A stretch of 64,000 nucleotides of DNA from Propionicimonas paludicola (GCF_002563675.1 NZ_PDJC01000001.1:1116001-1180000), one strand, 5' to 3'. Positions 29,166 through 38,449 are shown, counted from the first letter of the stretch. The notes: generated by a model from the sequence alone, not told the origin. A program made the numbers and translations.

Positions 29166-30116
29166 ATGTCGCCCCGGAAGTCCGAACGCATCATGAACCT
29201 GGCGATCTGTCTCCTGCTTGCGCGTCGGTTCGTCGAGAAGAGTCAGATTCGCGAGGTGGTCGAGGGCTACCACGATCTCAGTGACGCGGCCTTCGAGCGC
29301 ACCTTCGAGCGGGACAAGGACGAGCTGCGGGCCATGGGGGTTCCGGTGGAGACCGGCAGCAACTCCGCGCTGTTCCCCGATGAGATCGGCTACCGGATCC
29401 GGCGCAAGGACTTCGAACTGCCGCCGATCGGGTTCACCCAGACCGAGACGGCCGCACTCGGCCTGGCGGCCACCGTCTGGGAGTCGGCCACCCAGGCCGA
29501 GCAGGCGGTCTCGGCGCTGGCCAAACTGCGGGCCGGCGGAGTCGATCCCGATCCGGAGCGGCTGGCCGGACTGGCCCCGTCCATCGGAGCGCGAGAGCCG
29601 GCTTTCGCGCCGATCTGGGCCGCGGTTGCCGAGCGGGTGGCGGTGCGCTTCTCCTACAAGGGCCAGCCACGTCGGGTCCAGCCGTGGGCCATGGCCTATC
29701 GGCGGGGCTCCTGGTACTTGGTGGCACTCGACCTGGACAAGGGCGAACGGCGTACTTTCAAGGTCTCTCGGATCGATGCCGAGGTGGTCCGGCTGGGCAA
29801 GCCGGGCAGCTATCAGGTGCCGGCCGAAGTCGAGATGGACGCCGTGCTGGCCGGCCTGGAGCCCGGCCCGGCCGACGCTGAGGCGATCCTGGCCATCCGG
29901 GACGGACGTGGCGCCGACCTGCGCCGGCGAGCCCGTCCGGTGGATGCCGAGGGGGTGCCGTGCGGGTTCAGCGCCTTCGCGGTCAGCTACTCCCGGACCG
30001 GCGACTTCGTGGGCGAGGTCTGTGCCCACGGCGCGGACGTGGTTGTCCTCGGTCCGCCCGGCATCCGGCGCTCGGTGATCGCCCAACTCAAGGCCGTGGC
30101 GGGAGGACGGAAATGA
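29166..30116 (+). CDS. pafB: PafB, WYL-domain transcriptional regulator
   Basis: A 316-residue protein with an N-terminal winged helix (ERIMNLAICLLLARRFVEKSQIREVV) and a WYL domain with SWYLVALD and RTFKVSRI, thought to sense a nucleic-acid ligand. With PafC it forms the PafBC activator of the LexA-independent DNA-damage response in mycobacteria. The start codon of pafC overlaps its stop. The proteasome-ligase gene pafA, next door in mycobacteria, is not in this window. Confidence 0.92.
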   Translation: MSPRKSERIMNLAICLLLARRFVEKSQIREVVEGYHDLSDAAFERTFERDKDELRAMGVPVETGSNSALFPDEIGYRIRRKDFELPPIGFTQTETAALGLAATVWESATQAEQAVSALAKLRAGGVDPDPERLAGLAPSIGAREPAFAPIWAAVAERVAVRFSYKGQPRRVQPWAMAYRRGSWYLVALDLDKGERRTFKVSRIDAEVVRLGKPGSYQVPAEVEMDAVLAGLEPGPADAEAILAIRDGRGADLRRRARPVDAEGVPCGFSAFAVSYSRTGDFVGEVCAHGADVVVLGPPGIRRSVIAQLKAVAGGRK

Positions 30117-31057
30117 CCTCTGCGGATCAGGTGTCCCGACTGCTGGCCCTGGTGCCCTACCTGCAGCATCATCCGGACGCCGAGCTCGAAGCCACTGCCG
30201 AGGTGTTCGGGGTGAGTAGCCGACAGCTGATCGCCGACCTGAACGTGCTGTGGTACTGCGGCCTGCCCGGTGGCGGCCCCGGCGATCTGATCGAGATCGA
30301 CATGGATGCCGTGACCGACTCCGGCCGGATCCGGCTGTCCAATGCCGACTACCTGGATCGTCCGATGCGGTTCACCCCGGACGAGGCGCTGAGCCTGGTG
30401 GTCGCGTTGCGGACCGTCCGGGAGCTGGCCCCGGCCAGCGCGGCGCCCGGCATCGACTCAGCGTTGGCCAAGCTGGAACAGGCGACCGGCACTGTGGCCG
30501 TGACCACCAAGGTGGCAGTGGCCAGTGGCTCGGCGGAGTTGCGGGATCTGTTGGCGCAGGCCATCAGCGAGTCGGTGCTGGTGAAGCTGGAGTACACCGA
30601 CGCCGGCCAGGAGTTGTCGACCCCGGTGGTGGCACCGGTGCGGCTGATCGTCCGCGACGGCTTCGGCTACCTGCAGGCATGGAGCCTGGACCGCCAGGCC
30701 TGGCGCACCTACCGACTGGACCGGATCTCGTCGGCCGAGCCGACCGCACAGCCGGCTCCGGCGCTCCCGGAGCCGCCGGAGTTCGGCCCGGGCTGGCTCG
30801 AGCAGCGTCCGGAGGCGGCCGAGGTGACCTTGCGGCTGCGTACCGAGGCGGCCTGGGTTGCCGAGTACTACCCGATCCGGCACGTCCGGCGCGGCGAGGA
30901 CTGGCTGGAAGTGGATCTGCTGGTTGCCGACCCCGGTTGGCTGCGGTCACTGCTGTTGCGGCTGGGCCGGGCGGTGCTCTCGATCCAGCCCGAGCAGGCC
31001 GGTGATGCGGCTGCGGAGGCCGCCGCCGAAGCTCTCGGGGCTTATCAGGCAGGGTAG
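30113..31057 (+). CDS. pafC: PafC, WYL-domain transcriptional regulator
   Basis: A 314-residue partner of PafB. It has an N-terminal helix-turn-helix (QVSRLLALVPYLQHHPDAELEATAEVFGVSSRQL) and a WYL-type core in which the motif reads FGYLQAWSLDRQAWRTYRLDRI. The C-terminal WCX-like extension is present. ATG 30113 overlaps pafB by four bases, so the two subunits are made in equal amounts. The last codons contain TAGGGT, which doubles as the -10 box of the next gene. Confidence 0.92.
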   Translation: MTSADQVSRLLALVPYLQHHPDAELEATAEVFGVSSRQLIADLNVLWYCGLPGGGPGDLIEIDMDAVTDSGRIRLSNADYLDRPMRFTPDEALSLVVALRTVRELAPASAAPGIDSALAKLEQATGTVAVTTKVAVASGSAELRDLLAQAISESVLVKLEYTDAGQELSTPVVAPVRLIVRDGFGYLQAWSLDRQAWRTYRLDRISSAEPTAQPAPALPEPPEFGPGWLEQRPEAAEVTLRLRTEAAWVAEYYPIRHVRRGEDWLEVDLLVADPGWLRSLLLRLGRAVLSIQPEQAGDAAAEAAAEALGAYQAG

Positions 31058-31066
31058 GGTTCAGCC

Positions 31067-31285
31067 ATGCTCTGGGTGCTGATCTTCGCCGGGATCGCCG
31101 TGGCCGGGCTGATCGTGGCGATCAGCTACGCAGTCTGGCTGTGGCACAAGGCCAGCGACCTGTTCTCGGAGGTGGAGATGCTCGGCCAGCGGGTCGACGA
31201 ACTGACCACCCTGCTCAGCCAGATCGAGCCGACCCCGGCAGCGCAGCTGCCCCGCCATCGCTCGGACGCAGGGGACCGCGGATGA
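31067..31285 (+). CDS. Small single-pass membrane protein at the Tat locus
   Basis: A 72-residue protein with one hydrophobic helix (residues ~3-24, LWVLIFAGIAVAGLIVAISYAVWLW) and a soluble tail beginning HKASDLFSEVEMLGQRVDELTTLL, which looks like a short amphipathic or coiled-coil helix. TAGGGT at 31055-31060 lies six bases before ATG, suggesting its own leaderless promoter. It overlaps the TatA-like gene (ATGA). No named family is recognised. Membrane topology and position make a Tat accessory role possible, but this is unproven. Confidence 0.75.
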   Translation: MLWVLIFAGIAVAGLIVAISYAVWLWHKASDLFSEVEMLGQRVDELTTLLSQIEPTPAAQLPRHRSDAGDRG

Positions 31286-31467
31286 ACCTGGGTGGCTGGG
31301 AGTGGGCGATCCTGGGTCTGATCGCCGTGTTGTTGATCGCCGGTTACCGGCTGGGCGGGCCCGGTTCGGACCTGAGCGGTCACGAGTCGGACGAGTCGGG
31401 GCCACAGGCCTCACCGACCACGCCGAGTGAGCCCGAGGCCGGACCGTCCGACCTCAGTCAGCGGTGA
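31282..31467 (+). CDS. tatA: Short TatA-like translocase subunit (atypical)
   Basis: A 61-residue protein. One transmembrane helix (EWAILGLIAVLLIAGYRLG) is followed by GSDLSGHE. This matches the TatA layout of helix, hinge, then a GSDLG-type amphipathic start. However, the normal hinge Phe-Gly is Ala-Gly here, and the lysine-rich amphipathic helix is replaced by an acidic Ser/Pro tail. Position between pafC and tatC is the canonical tatA site. Assignment is by context and residual pattern. A typical TatA may exist elsewhere in the genome. Confidence 0.6.
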   Translation: MNLGGWEWAILGLIAVLLIAGYRLGGPGSDLSGHESDESGPQASPTTPSEPEAGPSDLSQR

Positions 31468-32285
31468 GCGGCAAGCGGCGACGGCTGGCCTGGCTGCGTC
31501 CGCCGCAGGCCCAGCCCGGCGGAGTGATGTCGCTGGCCGATCACCTGCGCGAGCTTCGCTACCGCCTGGTGATTGCCTCGGTGTCCATCGTGCTGGCCGC
31601 CTGTCTGGCCGCGATCTGGTTCAACCAGCTCTACCTGCTACTGATGCAGCCCTATCTGCGCGCGGTCGACATCCTCAAGGAGAACGCGCCGAACCTGAAC
31701 CCGACAACGGTGATCAGTGGCGTCACGGCACCGTTCATCCTGGTGATGCAGGTGAGCCTGATCGCCGGCTTGGTCGCGTCCAGCCCGATCTGGCTGTACC
31801 AGCTCTGGGCCTTCATCGCGCCCGCGCTGGTGGCTAAGGAGAAGCGCTATGCGCTGGCCTTCCTGGGCGCGGCGATCCCGCTGTTCCTGCTGGGCGTGGT
31901 GATCGGCTACCTGATCATGCCGCAGGGGATCTGGGTGATGCTCTCCTTCACCCCGGCGACCGTCCCGGTGACCAACCTGCTGGCCGTCGACGACTTCTTG
32001 AAGCTGACCATGCAGTTGATGGTGATCTTCGGACTCGGCTTCCTGATGCCTGTGGTGGTGGTCGGCGCGAACCTGATCGGAGTGGTCAGTGCTGAGCAGC
32101 TGGCCAAGGCCCGGACGTATGTGATCTTCGCCACCTTCGTCTTCGGTGCGGTGGCGACGCCGTCGACCGATCCCTTCTCGATGCTTGCCCTGGCCCTGCC
32201 AATGGTGGTTCTGTATCTCATCGCCGAGCTGATCTGCCGGATCCATGACCGCCGCAAGGCGAAAGAGACTGCTGAGGCCAACTGA
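31464..32285 (+). CDS. tatC: Sec-independent protein translocase TatC
   Basis: A 273-residue polytopic membrane protein with six predicted helices. It is the twin-arginine signal receptor. The N-terminal motif SLADHLRELRYRL is the conserved HLxELRxR of TatC. The central FGLGFLMPVVVV and later FGAVATPSTDPFSMLALALPM are family blocks. GTG overlaps the TatA-like stop (GTGA). A ~20-residue basic extension precedes the canonical start. Confidence 0.95.
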   Translation: MSGKRRRLAWLRPPQAQPGGVMSLADHLRELRYRLVIASVSIVLAACLAAIWFNQLYLLLMQPYLRAVDILKENAPNLNPTTVISGVTAPFILVMQVSLIAGLVASSPIWLYQLWAFIAPALVAKEKRYALAFLGAAIPLFLLGVVIGYLIMPQGIWVMLSFTPATVPVTNLLAVDDFLKLTMQLMVIFGLGFLMPVVVVGANLIGVVSAEQLAKARTYVIFATFVFGAVATPSTDPFSMLALALPMVVLYLIAELICRIHDRRKAKETAEAN

Positions 32286-32286
32286 G

Positions 32287-33237
32287 ATGTCGTTGCACTA
32301 CAACGGCGCCACCTTCACCCTCGTGGTGAACCCGGCGGCCGGCCGGGGCCGGGCCCGGCGACTGCTGCCCAAGATCACCAGCGCGCTGGTGGCCGGCCTG
32401 CCCGAGGTGAACCTCCGGGTCGTGCAGACCTCGACCTGGGCCGAAGCCAGGCTGCGCTGCATCGCGGCCGTCGAACAGGCACGTCCGCCTCAGCCGGGAC
32501 GTCCGCGGGACTCGCTGCTGGTGATGGGCGGGGACGGAATGATGCACCTCGGCCTGAACGCCGCGGCCGGCACTCAGGTGCCGATCGGCCTGCTTCCGGC
32601 CGGCAGCGGCAACGACTTCTGCCGCGGTGTCGGCGTCCCAACCTCCCCGGCGGGCGCGGTGCGCGCCATCATCGACGGCAAGCTGCGCCGGATCGACCTG
32701 ATGTCGGCCACAGGCAACCTCGTCGACGGCGCTGAGCAGCGCTGGGTGGGCTCGATCGTCTCCACCGGCTTCGACGGACGGGTGAACTACCGCACCAACC
32801 GGGCCAGCTTCACCCTGGGCGGCCTGGTCTACGGCTGGGCGGCGCTGGCCGAACTGCACCGCTTCGAGCCGCTGTCGTATCGGCTGGTCATCGACGGAGT
32901 GCCACGCGAGCAGACCGCCATGCTGATCGCCGTGGGCAATGCCGGCTGGTTCGGCGGCGGCATGCAGGGCTGTCCGAAGGCGGACGTCACCGACGGGCTG
33001 CTCGACTTGACCGTGGTGAATCCGGTCAGCCGAACCACTCTGCTTCGACTGCTGCCCTCGATGTACACCGGGAAGTTCATCAAGGACCCGGCCGTGGAAC
33101 TGCTCCGCGCGCGGGAGGTGGTCGTCGACGGCGACGGCCTGTACGCGATGGCCGACGGCGAGGAGCTCGGTGACGTACCAGTCACCCTGCGCGCGGTCAG
33201 CGACATGCTCAGTGTCTACAGTCCGGTGGGCCAGTGA
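32287..33237 (+). CDS. Diacylglycerol kinase family lipid kinase
   Basis: A 316-residue soluble lipid kinase of the DagK/YegS type. VVNPAAGRGRARR at the N terminus, the catalytic glycine-rich MGGDGMMHLGLNAA and LLPAGSGNDFCRGVG form the nucleotide site. It phosphorylates diacylglycerol or a related lipid. The start follows the tatC stop by one base, and its stop overlaps helY (GTGA), so it belongs to the tat-helY transcription unit. Confidence 0.9.
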   Translation: MSLHYNGATFTLVVNPAAGRGRARRLLPKITSALVAGLPEVNLRVVQTSTWAEARLRCIAAVEQARPPQPGRPRDSLLVMGGDGMMHLGLNAAAGTQVPIGLLPAGSGNDFCRGVGVPTSPAGAVRAIIDGKLRRIDLMSATGNLVDGAEQRWVGSIVSTGFDGRVNYRTNRASFTLGGLVYGWAALAELHRFEPLSYRLVIDGVPREQTAMLIAVGNAGWFGGGMQGCPKADVTDGLLDLTVVNPVSRTTLLRLLPSMYTGKFIKDPAVELLRAREVVVDGDGLYAMADGEELGDVPVTLRAVSDMLSVYSPVGQ

Positions 33238-35960
33238 CCGCGCTGCTGGCCGAGTTCGGTGCCGGCTACGACTTCGAGCTCGACGACTATCAGCTCACCG
33301 CCTGCGGACACCTGATCGATGGCCGCGGCGTCCTGGTGGCCGCCCCCACCGGGGCCGGCAAGACCGTGGTCGGCGAGTTCGCCGTCCACTTGGCGCTCAG
33401 CCAGGGCCGCAAGTGCTTCTACACGACGCCGATCAAGGCGCTGAGCAACCAGAAGTACCACGACCTGGTCGATCGCTACGGCAGCGATGCAGTCGGGCTG
33501 CTCACCGGGGACTCGACGATCAACGGTGAGGCGCCGGTGGTGGTGATGACCACCGAGGTGCTCCGCAACATGATCTACGCCGGATCGTCCACCCTGGCCA
33601 ACCTCGGTTTCGTGGTGATGGACGAGGTGCACTACCTGGCCGACCGGTTCCGTGGGGCGGTCTGGGAGGAAGTGATCATCTCGCTGGCGCCCTCGGTGCA
33701 GCTGGTGGCGCTGTCGGCGACGGTCAGCAATGCCGAGGAGTTCGGTGACTGGCTGTCCGAGGTGCGTGGGGGAGTCGAGGTGGTGGTCACCGAGCGGCGT
33801 CCGGTGCCGCTGTACCAGCACGTCATGGTCGGCCGGCGGCTGCTGGAGCTGTTCGCCGGCGAGGACGTGAACCCCGAGCTGATCCGGATGGCTAAGGACG
33901 AGGCCCGCAACCAGCGCGACGACTCGCGGCGGCCCCGGGGACGCTCCGGCAACGGACGACGGGCCACCAGCTACGGCTCGGGACGTTACGGCGGGGCCGC
34001 AGCCAAGCAGCACTTGGAGGCCAGCCGGCATCTGGTGCCGCGCCGGGATGCCACCGTGGAACGGCTGGCCGCCGAAGGGCTGCTGCCGGCCATCTTCTTC
34101 ATCTTCTCCCGGCAGGGTTGTGACGTTGCCGTCGTCCAGTTGGCCGCCTCCGGCATTCGGCTGACCAATGCCGTCGAGCGGCACCAGCTGGTCGAGATCG
34201 CCGAGCGTCACGTCGGCTCGCTCAGCCCGTCCGACCTGGACGCACTGGGCTACGACCGCTTCCTGGCCGCCTTCACCGACGGCATCGCCGCCCATCACGC
34301 CGGCCTGCTACCGGCCTTCAAAGAAGCGGTCGAGGAGGCCTTCTCTGCGGGCCTGGTCAAGGTCGTGTTCGCCACCGAGACTCTGGCGCTCGGGATCAAC
34401 ATGCCGGCCCGCAGTGTCGTGCTCGAGCGGCTGGTCAAGTACAACGGCGAGACCCACGCCGACATCACCGCAGGCGAGTTCACCCAGCTCACCGGACGGG
34501 CCGGACGCCGCGGCATCGACGTCGAGGGCCACGCCGTCGTCTGCTGGCAGCCCGGCCTCGATCCGCGGGCGGTCGCGGCGCTGGCGTCCCGGCGCACCTA
34601 CCCGCTGCGCTCGTCGTTCCAGCCGACCTACAACATGGCCGTGAACTTGGTCGCCACGGTCGGCCGGGAGCGGGCCCGTGGGCTGCTGGAGCAGTCCTTC
34701 GCCCAGTTCCAGTCCGACCGTTCGGTGGTGGGGCTGGCTCGCACCATCAGCCTGGCCAAGGACAAGGCCCGGGCGCAGTGGACCCAAGCCACGTGCGACC
34801 AGGGCGATGCCGAGGCCTACTTCCGGCTGCGCTCCCAGATCTCGGCAGCCGAGGCCGAGGCGGCCCGGCTGCGCCGCGCCGATCGTCGCTCGGAGACCAT
34901 CGAGGTGCTGCAGGGACTGCAGGTGGGCGACATCATCGACATCCCCGGCCGGCGGCACCGCGGCTGGGGAGTGGTGATCTCCGAGGGCCTGGGTCCCGAT
35001 GGGCCGTCCCCGGTGGTGCTCACCGTCGACCGGCAGACCAAGCGGCTGGGCGTGACCGACTTCCCGGAGCCGCCGGTGGTGGCCTCGCACATGAAGGTGC
35101 CCAAGCACTTCGACCCGCGCTCGACGGCTTTCCGGCGCAACCTGTCCTCGGCGCTGGAGGCCAAACTGCGTCGGGAGCCTCCGGAGCTGGCTGGTCGTTC
35201 GGCGCAGGCGGACGCGGAGTCGATGGCCCGAGTGGGGGAGTTGCGTGAGGAGATGCGTCGGCACCCGGTGCACCGCTGCCCTGATCGTGAGGAGCACGCC
35301 CGGTACGCCGAGACCGCTCTGCGCCTGGAGCGCGACGCCGAAGCTGCGCAGCGGCAGGTGGAGCGGCGTACCAACACCATCGCGGTCCGCTTCGATCGGG
35401 TCTGCAGCGTGCTGGAGTCGCTGGGCTACCTCAGCCCGGACGGCGGCGATCGGGTCACCGAGCAGGGGCGAATGCTGTCCCGGCTCTACTCCGAACTCGA
35501 CCTGGTCACGGCGGAGGCCGTGCGGGACGGCGTGTTCGCCGACCTCGACCCCGCCCAACTGGCGGCCGTCGTGTCCAGCCTGGTCTTCGAGGCGCGCGGC
35601 GATCGCCGCAACCCGGCCCGGCTGCCCGATCGGCGCTCGGAGATCGCCCAGCAGCGGCTGCGGACGATCTGGCGCCAGGTCTGCCTCACCGAGCGTGACC
35701 ATCGGCTGCCCAGCCATGCCGAGCCGGAGATCGGTTTCGCCGAGTCGATCCATGCCTGGGTCAGCGGCGCCGAGCTGGCCGAGGTGATGTATGAGTCCGA
35801 CCTGACCGCCGGCGATTTCGTCCGCTGGGCCCGGCAGGTGGCCGATGCGCTGGGTCAGCTGGCCGAGGCGTCCGGCCCGGGTGTCCTGCGAACGACCTGT
35901 CGCTCGGCGATCACAGCCATTCGGCGTGGCGTGGTCGAGGCTGCTCCGCTGGAGGACTGA
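33234..35960 (+). CDS. helY: DEVH-box helicase HelY (Ski2/Mtr4-like)
   Basis: A 908-residue superfamily 2 RNA helicase. The Walker A APTGAGKT is at 37-44, DEVH at ~130-133, SAT in ALSATVSNAEEF, and motif VI in LTGRAGRRGID. A winged-helix and a DSHCT C-terminal domain follow (EGLGPDG region, then LDPAQLAAVVSSLVFEARGD). An insert of about 70 residues with RNQRDDSRRPRGRSGNGRR lies between the RecA-like lobes. It is the homologue of mycobacterial HelY (Rv2092c, similar length), placed after tatC as usual. Confidence 0.93.
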   Translation: MTALLAEFGAGYDFELDDYQLTACGHLIDGRGVLVAAPTGAGKTVVGEFAVHLALSQGRKCFYTTPIKALSNQKYHDLVDRYGSDAVGLLTGDSTINGEAPVVVMTTEVLRNMIYAGSSTLANLGFVVMDEVHYLADRFRGAVWEEVIISLAPSVQLVALSATVSNAEEFGDWLSEVRGGVEVVVTERRPVPLYQHVMVGRRLLELFAGEDVNPELIRMAKDEARNQRDDSRRPRGRSGNGRRATSYGSGRYGGAAAKQHLEASRHLVPRRDATVERLAAEGLLPAIFFIFSRQGCDVAVVQLAASGIRLTNAVERHQLVEIAERHVGSLSPSDLDALGYDRFLAAFTDGIAAHHAGLLPAFKEAVEEAFSAGLVKVVFATETLALGINMPARSVVLERLVKYNGETHADITAGEFTQLTGRAGRRGIDVEGHAVVCWQPGLDPRAVAALASRRTYPLRSSFQPTYNMAVNLVATVGRERARGLLEQSFAQFQSDRSVVGLARTISLAKDKARAQWTQATCDQGDAEAYFRLRSQISAAEAEAARLRRADRRSETIEVLQGLQVGDIIDIPGRRHRGWGVVISEGLGPDGPSPVVLTVDRQTKRLGVTDFPEPPVVASHMKVPKHFDPRSTAFRRNLSSALEAKLRREPPELAGRSAQADAESMARVGELREEMRRHPVHRCPDREEHARYAETALRLERDAEAAQRQVERRTNTIAVRFDRVCSVLESLGYLSPDGGDRVTEQGRMLSRLYSELDLVTAEAVRDGVFADLDPAQLAAVVSSLVFEARGDRRNPARLPDRRSEIAQQRLRTIWRQVCLTERDHRLPSHAEPEIGFAESIHAWVSGAELAEVMYESDLTAGDFVRWARQVADALGQLAEASGPGVLRTTCRSAITAIRRGVVEAAPLED

Positions 35961-36002
35961 ACCCCGACCCGTGCGTCCCGCCGGCTTCGGTAGCCTGGTG
36001 CC

Positions 36003-36764
36003 ATGTCGCTAGCCATTCGGGTGATCCCCTGCCTCGACGTCCACGACGGACGGGTGGTGAAGGGGGTCAACTTCCGCAACCTGCGTGACGCCGGTGATCC
36101 GGTGGAGTTGGCCGCGGCCTACGGTGCCGACGGCGCCGACGAACTTGTCTTCTTGGACATCTCGGCCTCATCGCAGGGCCGGGCCACCACCTACGAGACC
36201 GTCCAGCGGACCGCGGAGACCGTGTTCATCCCGCTGACCGTGGGCGGCGGCGTCCGCGGCGTCGAGGACGTCGACCGGCTGCTGCGCACCGGTGCCGACA
36301 AGGTCGGCATCAACACTGGGGCGATCACTCGTCCGGAGTCGATCAACGAGATCACCCGGCGCTTCGGCAACCAGGTGGTGGTGCTCTCCCTGGACGCCCG
36401 GCGTGAGGCCGGGCAGCCGTCCGGTTTCGGTGTGACCACCCACGGTGGCCGGAACAGCGCCGGCCTGGACGCCATCGCCTGGGTCCGCGAGGCCGTCGAC
36501 CGAGGTGCGGGGGAGATCCTGCTGAACTCAATGGACGCCGACGGCACCACCGACGGCTTCGACCTGGAGCTGATCGCAGCGGTCAAGGATGTCGTGTCCG
36601 TGCCGGTGATCGCTTCGGGCGGCGCCGGGACTGTCGAGCACTTCGTGGCGGCGGCCCGGGCCGGTGCGGACGCCCTGCTGGCCGCCAGCGTGTTCCACTA
36701 TCAGACGCTGACCATCCCGGCGGTGAAGGCGGCCCTGGCCGATGCCGGATTCGCCGTACGCTGA
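36003..36764 (+). CDS. hisF: Imidazole glycerol phosphate synthase cyclase subunit
   Basis: A 253-residue TIM-barrel enzyme of histidine synthesis. [19 protein letters not shown] at the N terminus and [19 protein letters not shown] near the C terminus carry the two catalytic aspartates. VIASGGAG is a phosphate site. TAGCCT at 35991-35996, six bases before ATG, indicates a leaderless message. The glutaminase partner hisH is not in the window. Confidence 0.97.
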   Translation: MSLAIRVIPCLDVHDGRVVKGVNFRNLRDAGDPVELAAAYGADGADELVFLDISASSQGRATTYETVQRTAETVFIPLTVGGGVRGVEDVDRLLRTGADKVGINTGAITRPESINEITRRFGNQVVVLSLDARREAGQPSGFGVTTHGGRNSAGLDAIAWVREAVDRGAGEILLNSMDADGTTDGFDLELIAAVKDVVSVPVIASGGAGTVEHFVAAARAGADALLAASVFHYQTLTIPAVKAALADAGFAVR

Positions 36765-36769
36765 CCATC

Positions 36770-37168
36770 ATGGATTGCTTGTTCTGCGCCATCATCGCCG
36801 GTGACATCCCGTCGCGACAGGTCTACGCCGACGACACGGCCGTGGCCTTCCTCGACATCAACCCGTGGCATCGCGGCCACACCCTGGTGATCCCGCGCCA
36901 ACACGTCGCCGACGCGCTGGCCGATCCGGAGACGCTCAGCGTGATCGCGCCGGCCGTGCAGGCCACCGGACGGCTGCTGGTTGACCGGCTGGGTGCCGAC
37001 GGGCTCAACCTGTTGGTGAACTCCGGTGCCGTGGCCGGCCAGGAGGTCTTCCACCTGCACGTCCATCTGATCCCGCGGTACGCCGCCAAGCCCGGCATGA
37101 GCGGGCTGATGGAGCGCGACCCCGCACACGACCTGGACGAGGTGCAGCGCCAGATCCTGGGGCGCTAG
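36770..37168 (+). CDS. HIT-family nucleotide hydrolase or transferase
   Basis: A 132-residue protein with CxxC near the N terminus (DCLFCAII) and the histidine triad HLHVHLIPRY at ~residues 97-106, which catalyses hydrolysis of nucleoside phosphoramidates in Hint-type enzymes. It starts six bases after hisF and is probably co-transcribed. The substrate cannot be told from sequence. Confidence 0.92.
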   Translation: MDCLFCAIIAGDIPSRQVYADDTAVAFLDINPWHRGHTLVIPRQHVADALADPETLSVIAPAVQATGRLLVDRLGADGLNLLVNSGAVAGQEVFHLHVHLIPRYAAKPGMSGLMERDPAHDLDEVQRQILGR

Positions 37169-37171
37169 CCG

Positions 37172-38449
37172 CTACTTCTTCTTGGTCGAGGTGTTGACCG
37201 GAGCCTGAGCCGAGATGCTGAACAGCGTCTCGCGCAGCTTGAGCTTGGACTTCAGCGCGCTGCCGGTGACGGTCAGAGTCTTGGCCGAGCCGACCAACTT
37301 CACCGAGCTGACCCGTCCACCGAACGGCTCACCGCCGGTCCGGGTGATCACCTGGATGCTGGTCAGAGTGCCGATCGTCGGATAGGCGGCCTCGACCACC
37401 GAGGTCTTGATGGTCTTGGTCCAGCCGGACGTCCACGTGCTGACCGAACTCAGGTACGACTCGTAGGGGTCGAGCTGCTGAATCTGGTAGGCCAGGTTGC
37501 TGGCCGCGGTGAGGCCACCGTTGGAGCTGGTGTACTCGGTGAGAGCGAAGCCGCTCTTGTAGTTCAGCACCTTGCCCTTGGTCGCGCTGATGGCGGCATC
37601 GGTCTGGCTGGCCCGTCCGGAGTTGTCCTTGTAGACCTGGCAGGCCGAGGTGTCGCACAGGTCGTAGATCGCAGTGGACGGGCGGGTGGAGCGGATTCGG
37701 GCGGCGTAGGTGCGGGCCGCGATGGACTGGGCCTTCAGCGCCTCGATTCCCTTGCTCTTGGCGGTGCCCCAGCCGGCCGGCATCTCGGAGGGAACCACCG
37801 AGCGGAGGTAGGTCTCCATCGAGACGTGGTTGACCGTGGCTGCGCCGGAGCCGCTGAACCGGAAGGCGAGCTTGCCGGAGTAGGTGCGCACCGAGCCGCC
37901 TGGCATGGCCAGCTTCACGGCACCGTCCTTCGGGTTGGCGACGTACCAGACCCGCTTGGGGTCGAGCTTGGTCTTGTAGGTCACCCAGCTCCCGTCGGCC
38001 GACTTGTACTCCAGCACCCGATTGCTGCCCGACCGCGAGATCCGCCAGGCCTTGTACTTGCTGGCGGTCGGCAGACTGACCTTCGGGCCGGACGAGTTGG
38101 AGACCTGGAGCCCGGCGGCCACCGGGAAGTTCAGGCGATTGTCGTTGTCGGCGCTGATCCACACCCGGACGGTGCTGCTCCCGGTGAGGTCGCTGAGCGT
38201 GGTCCCCGGGTAGTAGAACGACAAGATCTCGGAGTAGGTCAGGCCCTTCTTGGCTGCGCCGTAGGCGCCGTACTGGGACATGCCACGGCCGTGGCCCCAG
38301 CCGGCTCCGGTGATCGTGATCGTCCCGCCGGACGGGGTGATGGCATCGTCGGCGTGGGCGGCCGGGGTGGCGGTCGCGGCAAGCGCCATCGCGGTCGCTG
38401 CGCTGAGCAGGACGCGTGCGAAGGCGGCGCTACGGCTGGTCGGGGGCAT
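37172..38449 (-). CDS. Secreted SpoIID/LytB-domain protein
   Basis: A 425-residue exported protein. The signal peptide (residues 1-33) ends AHA before DDA. Next comes GAGWGHGRGMSQYGAYGAAKKG, the typical SpoIID opening with the conserved GxGWGHGxGMSQYGA. The core has YLRSVVPSEMPAGW, AQSIAARTYA and SSNGGLT. In sporulating bacteria SpoIID is a lytic transglycosylase acting on denuded glycan. Actinobacterial homologues are probably cell-wall enzymes. ATG 38449 has a GAAAGGGA site. The frame extends to 38665 but lacks a signal there. Confidence 0.88.
   Translation of the reverse strand: MPPTSRSAAFARVLLSAATAMALAATATPAAHADDAITPSGGTITITGAGWGHGRGMSQYGAYGAAKKGLTYSEILSFYYPGTTLSDLTGSSTVRVWISADNDNRLNFPVAAGLQVSNSSGPKVSLPTASKYKAWRISRSGSNRVLEYKSADGSWVTYKTKLDPKRVWYVANPKDGAVKLAMPGGSVRTYSGKLAFRFSGSGAATVNHVSMETYLRSVVPSEMPAGWGTAKSKGIEALKAQSIAARTYAARIRSTRPSTAIYDLCDTSACQVYKDNSGRASQTDAAISATKGKVLNYKSGFALTEYTSSNGGLTAASNLAYQIQQLDPYESYLSSVSTWTSGWTKTIKTSVVEAAYPTIGTLTSIQVITRTGGEPFGGRVSSVKLVGSAKTLTVTGSALKSKLKLRETLFSISAQAPVNTSTKKK

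Noticed and set aside
33216-35753. Long minus-strand frames opposite helY
   Set aside because: His/Gln/Arg-rich antisense shadows typical of GC-rich DNA. The plus-strand helicase is complete and motif-rich.
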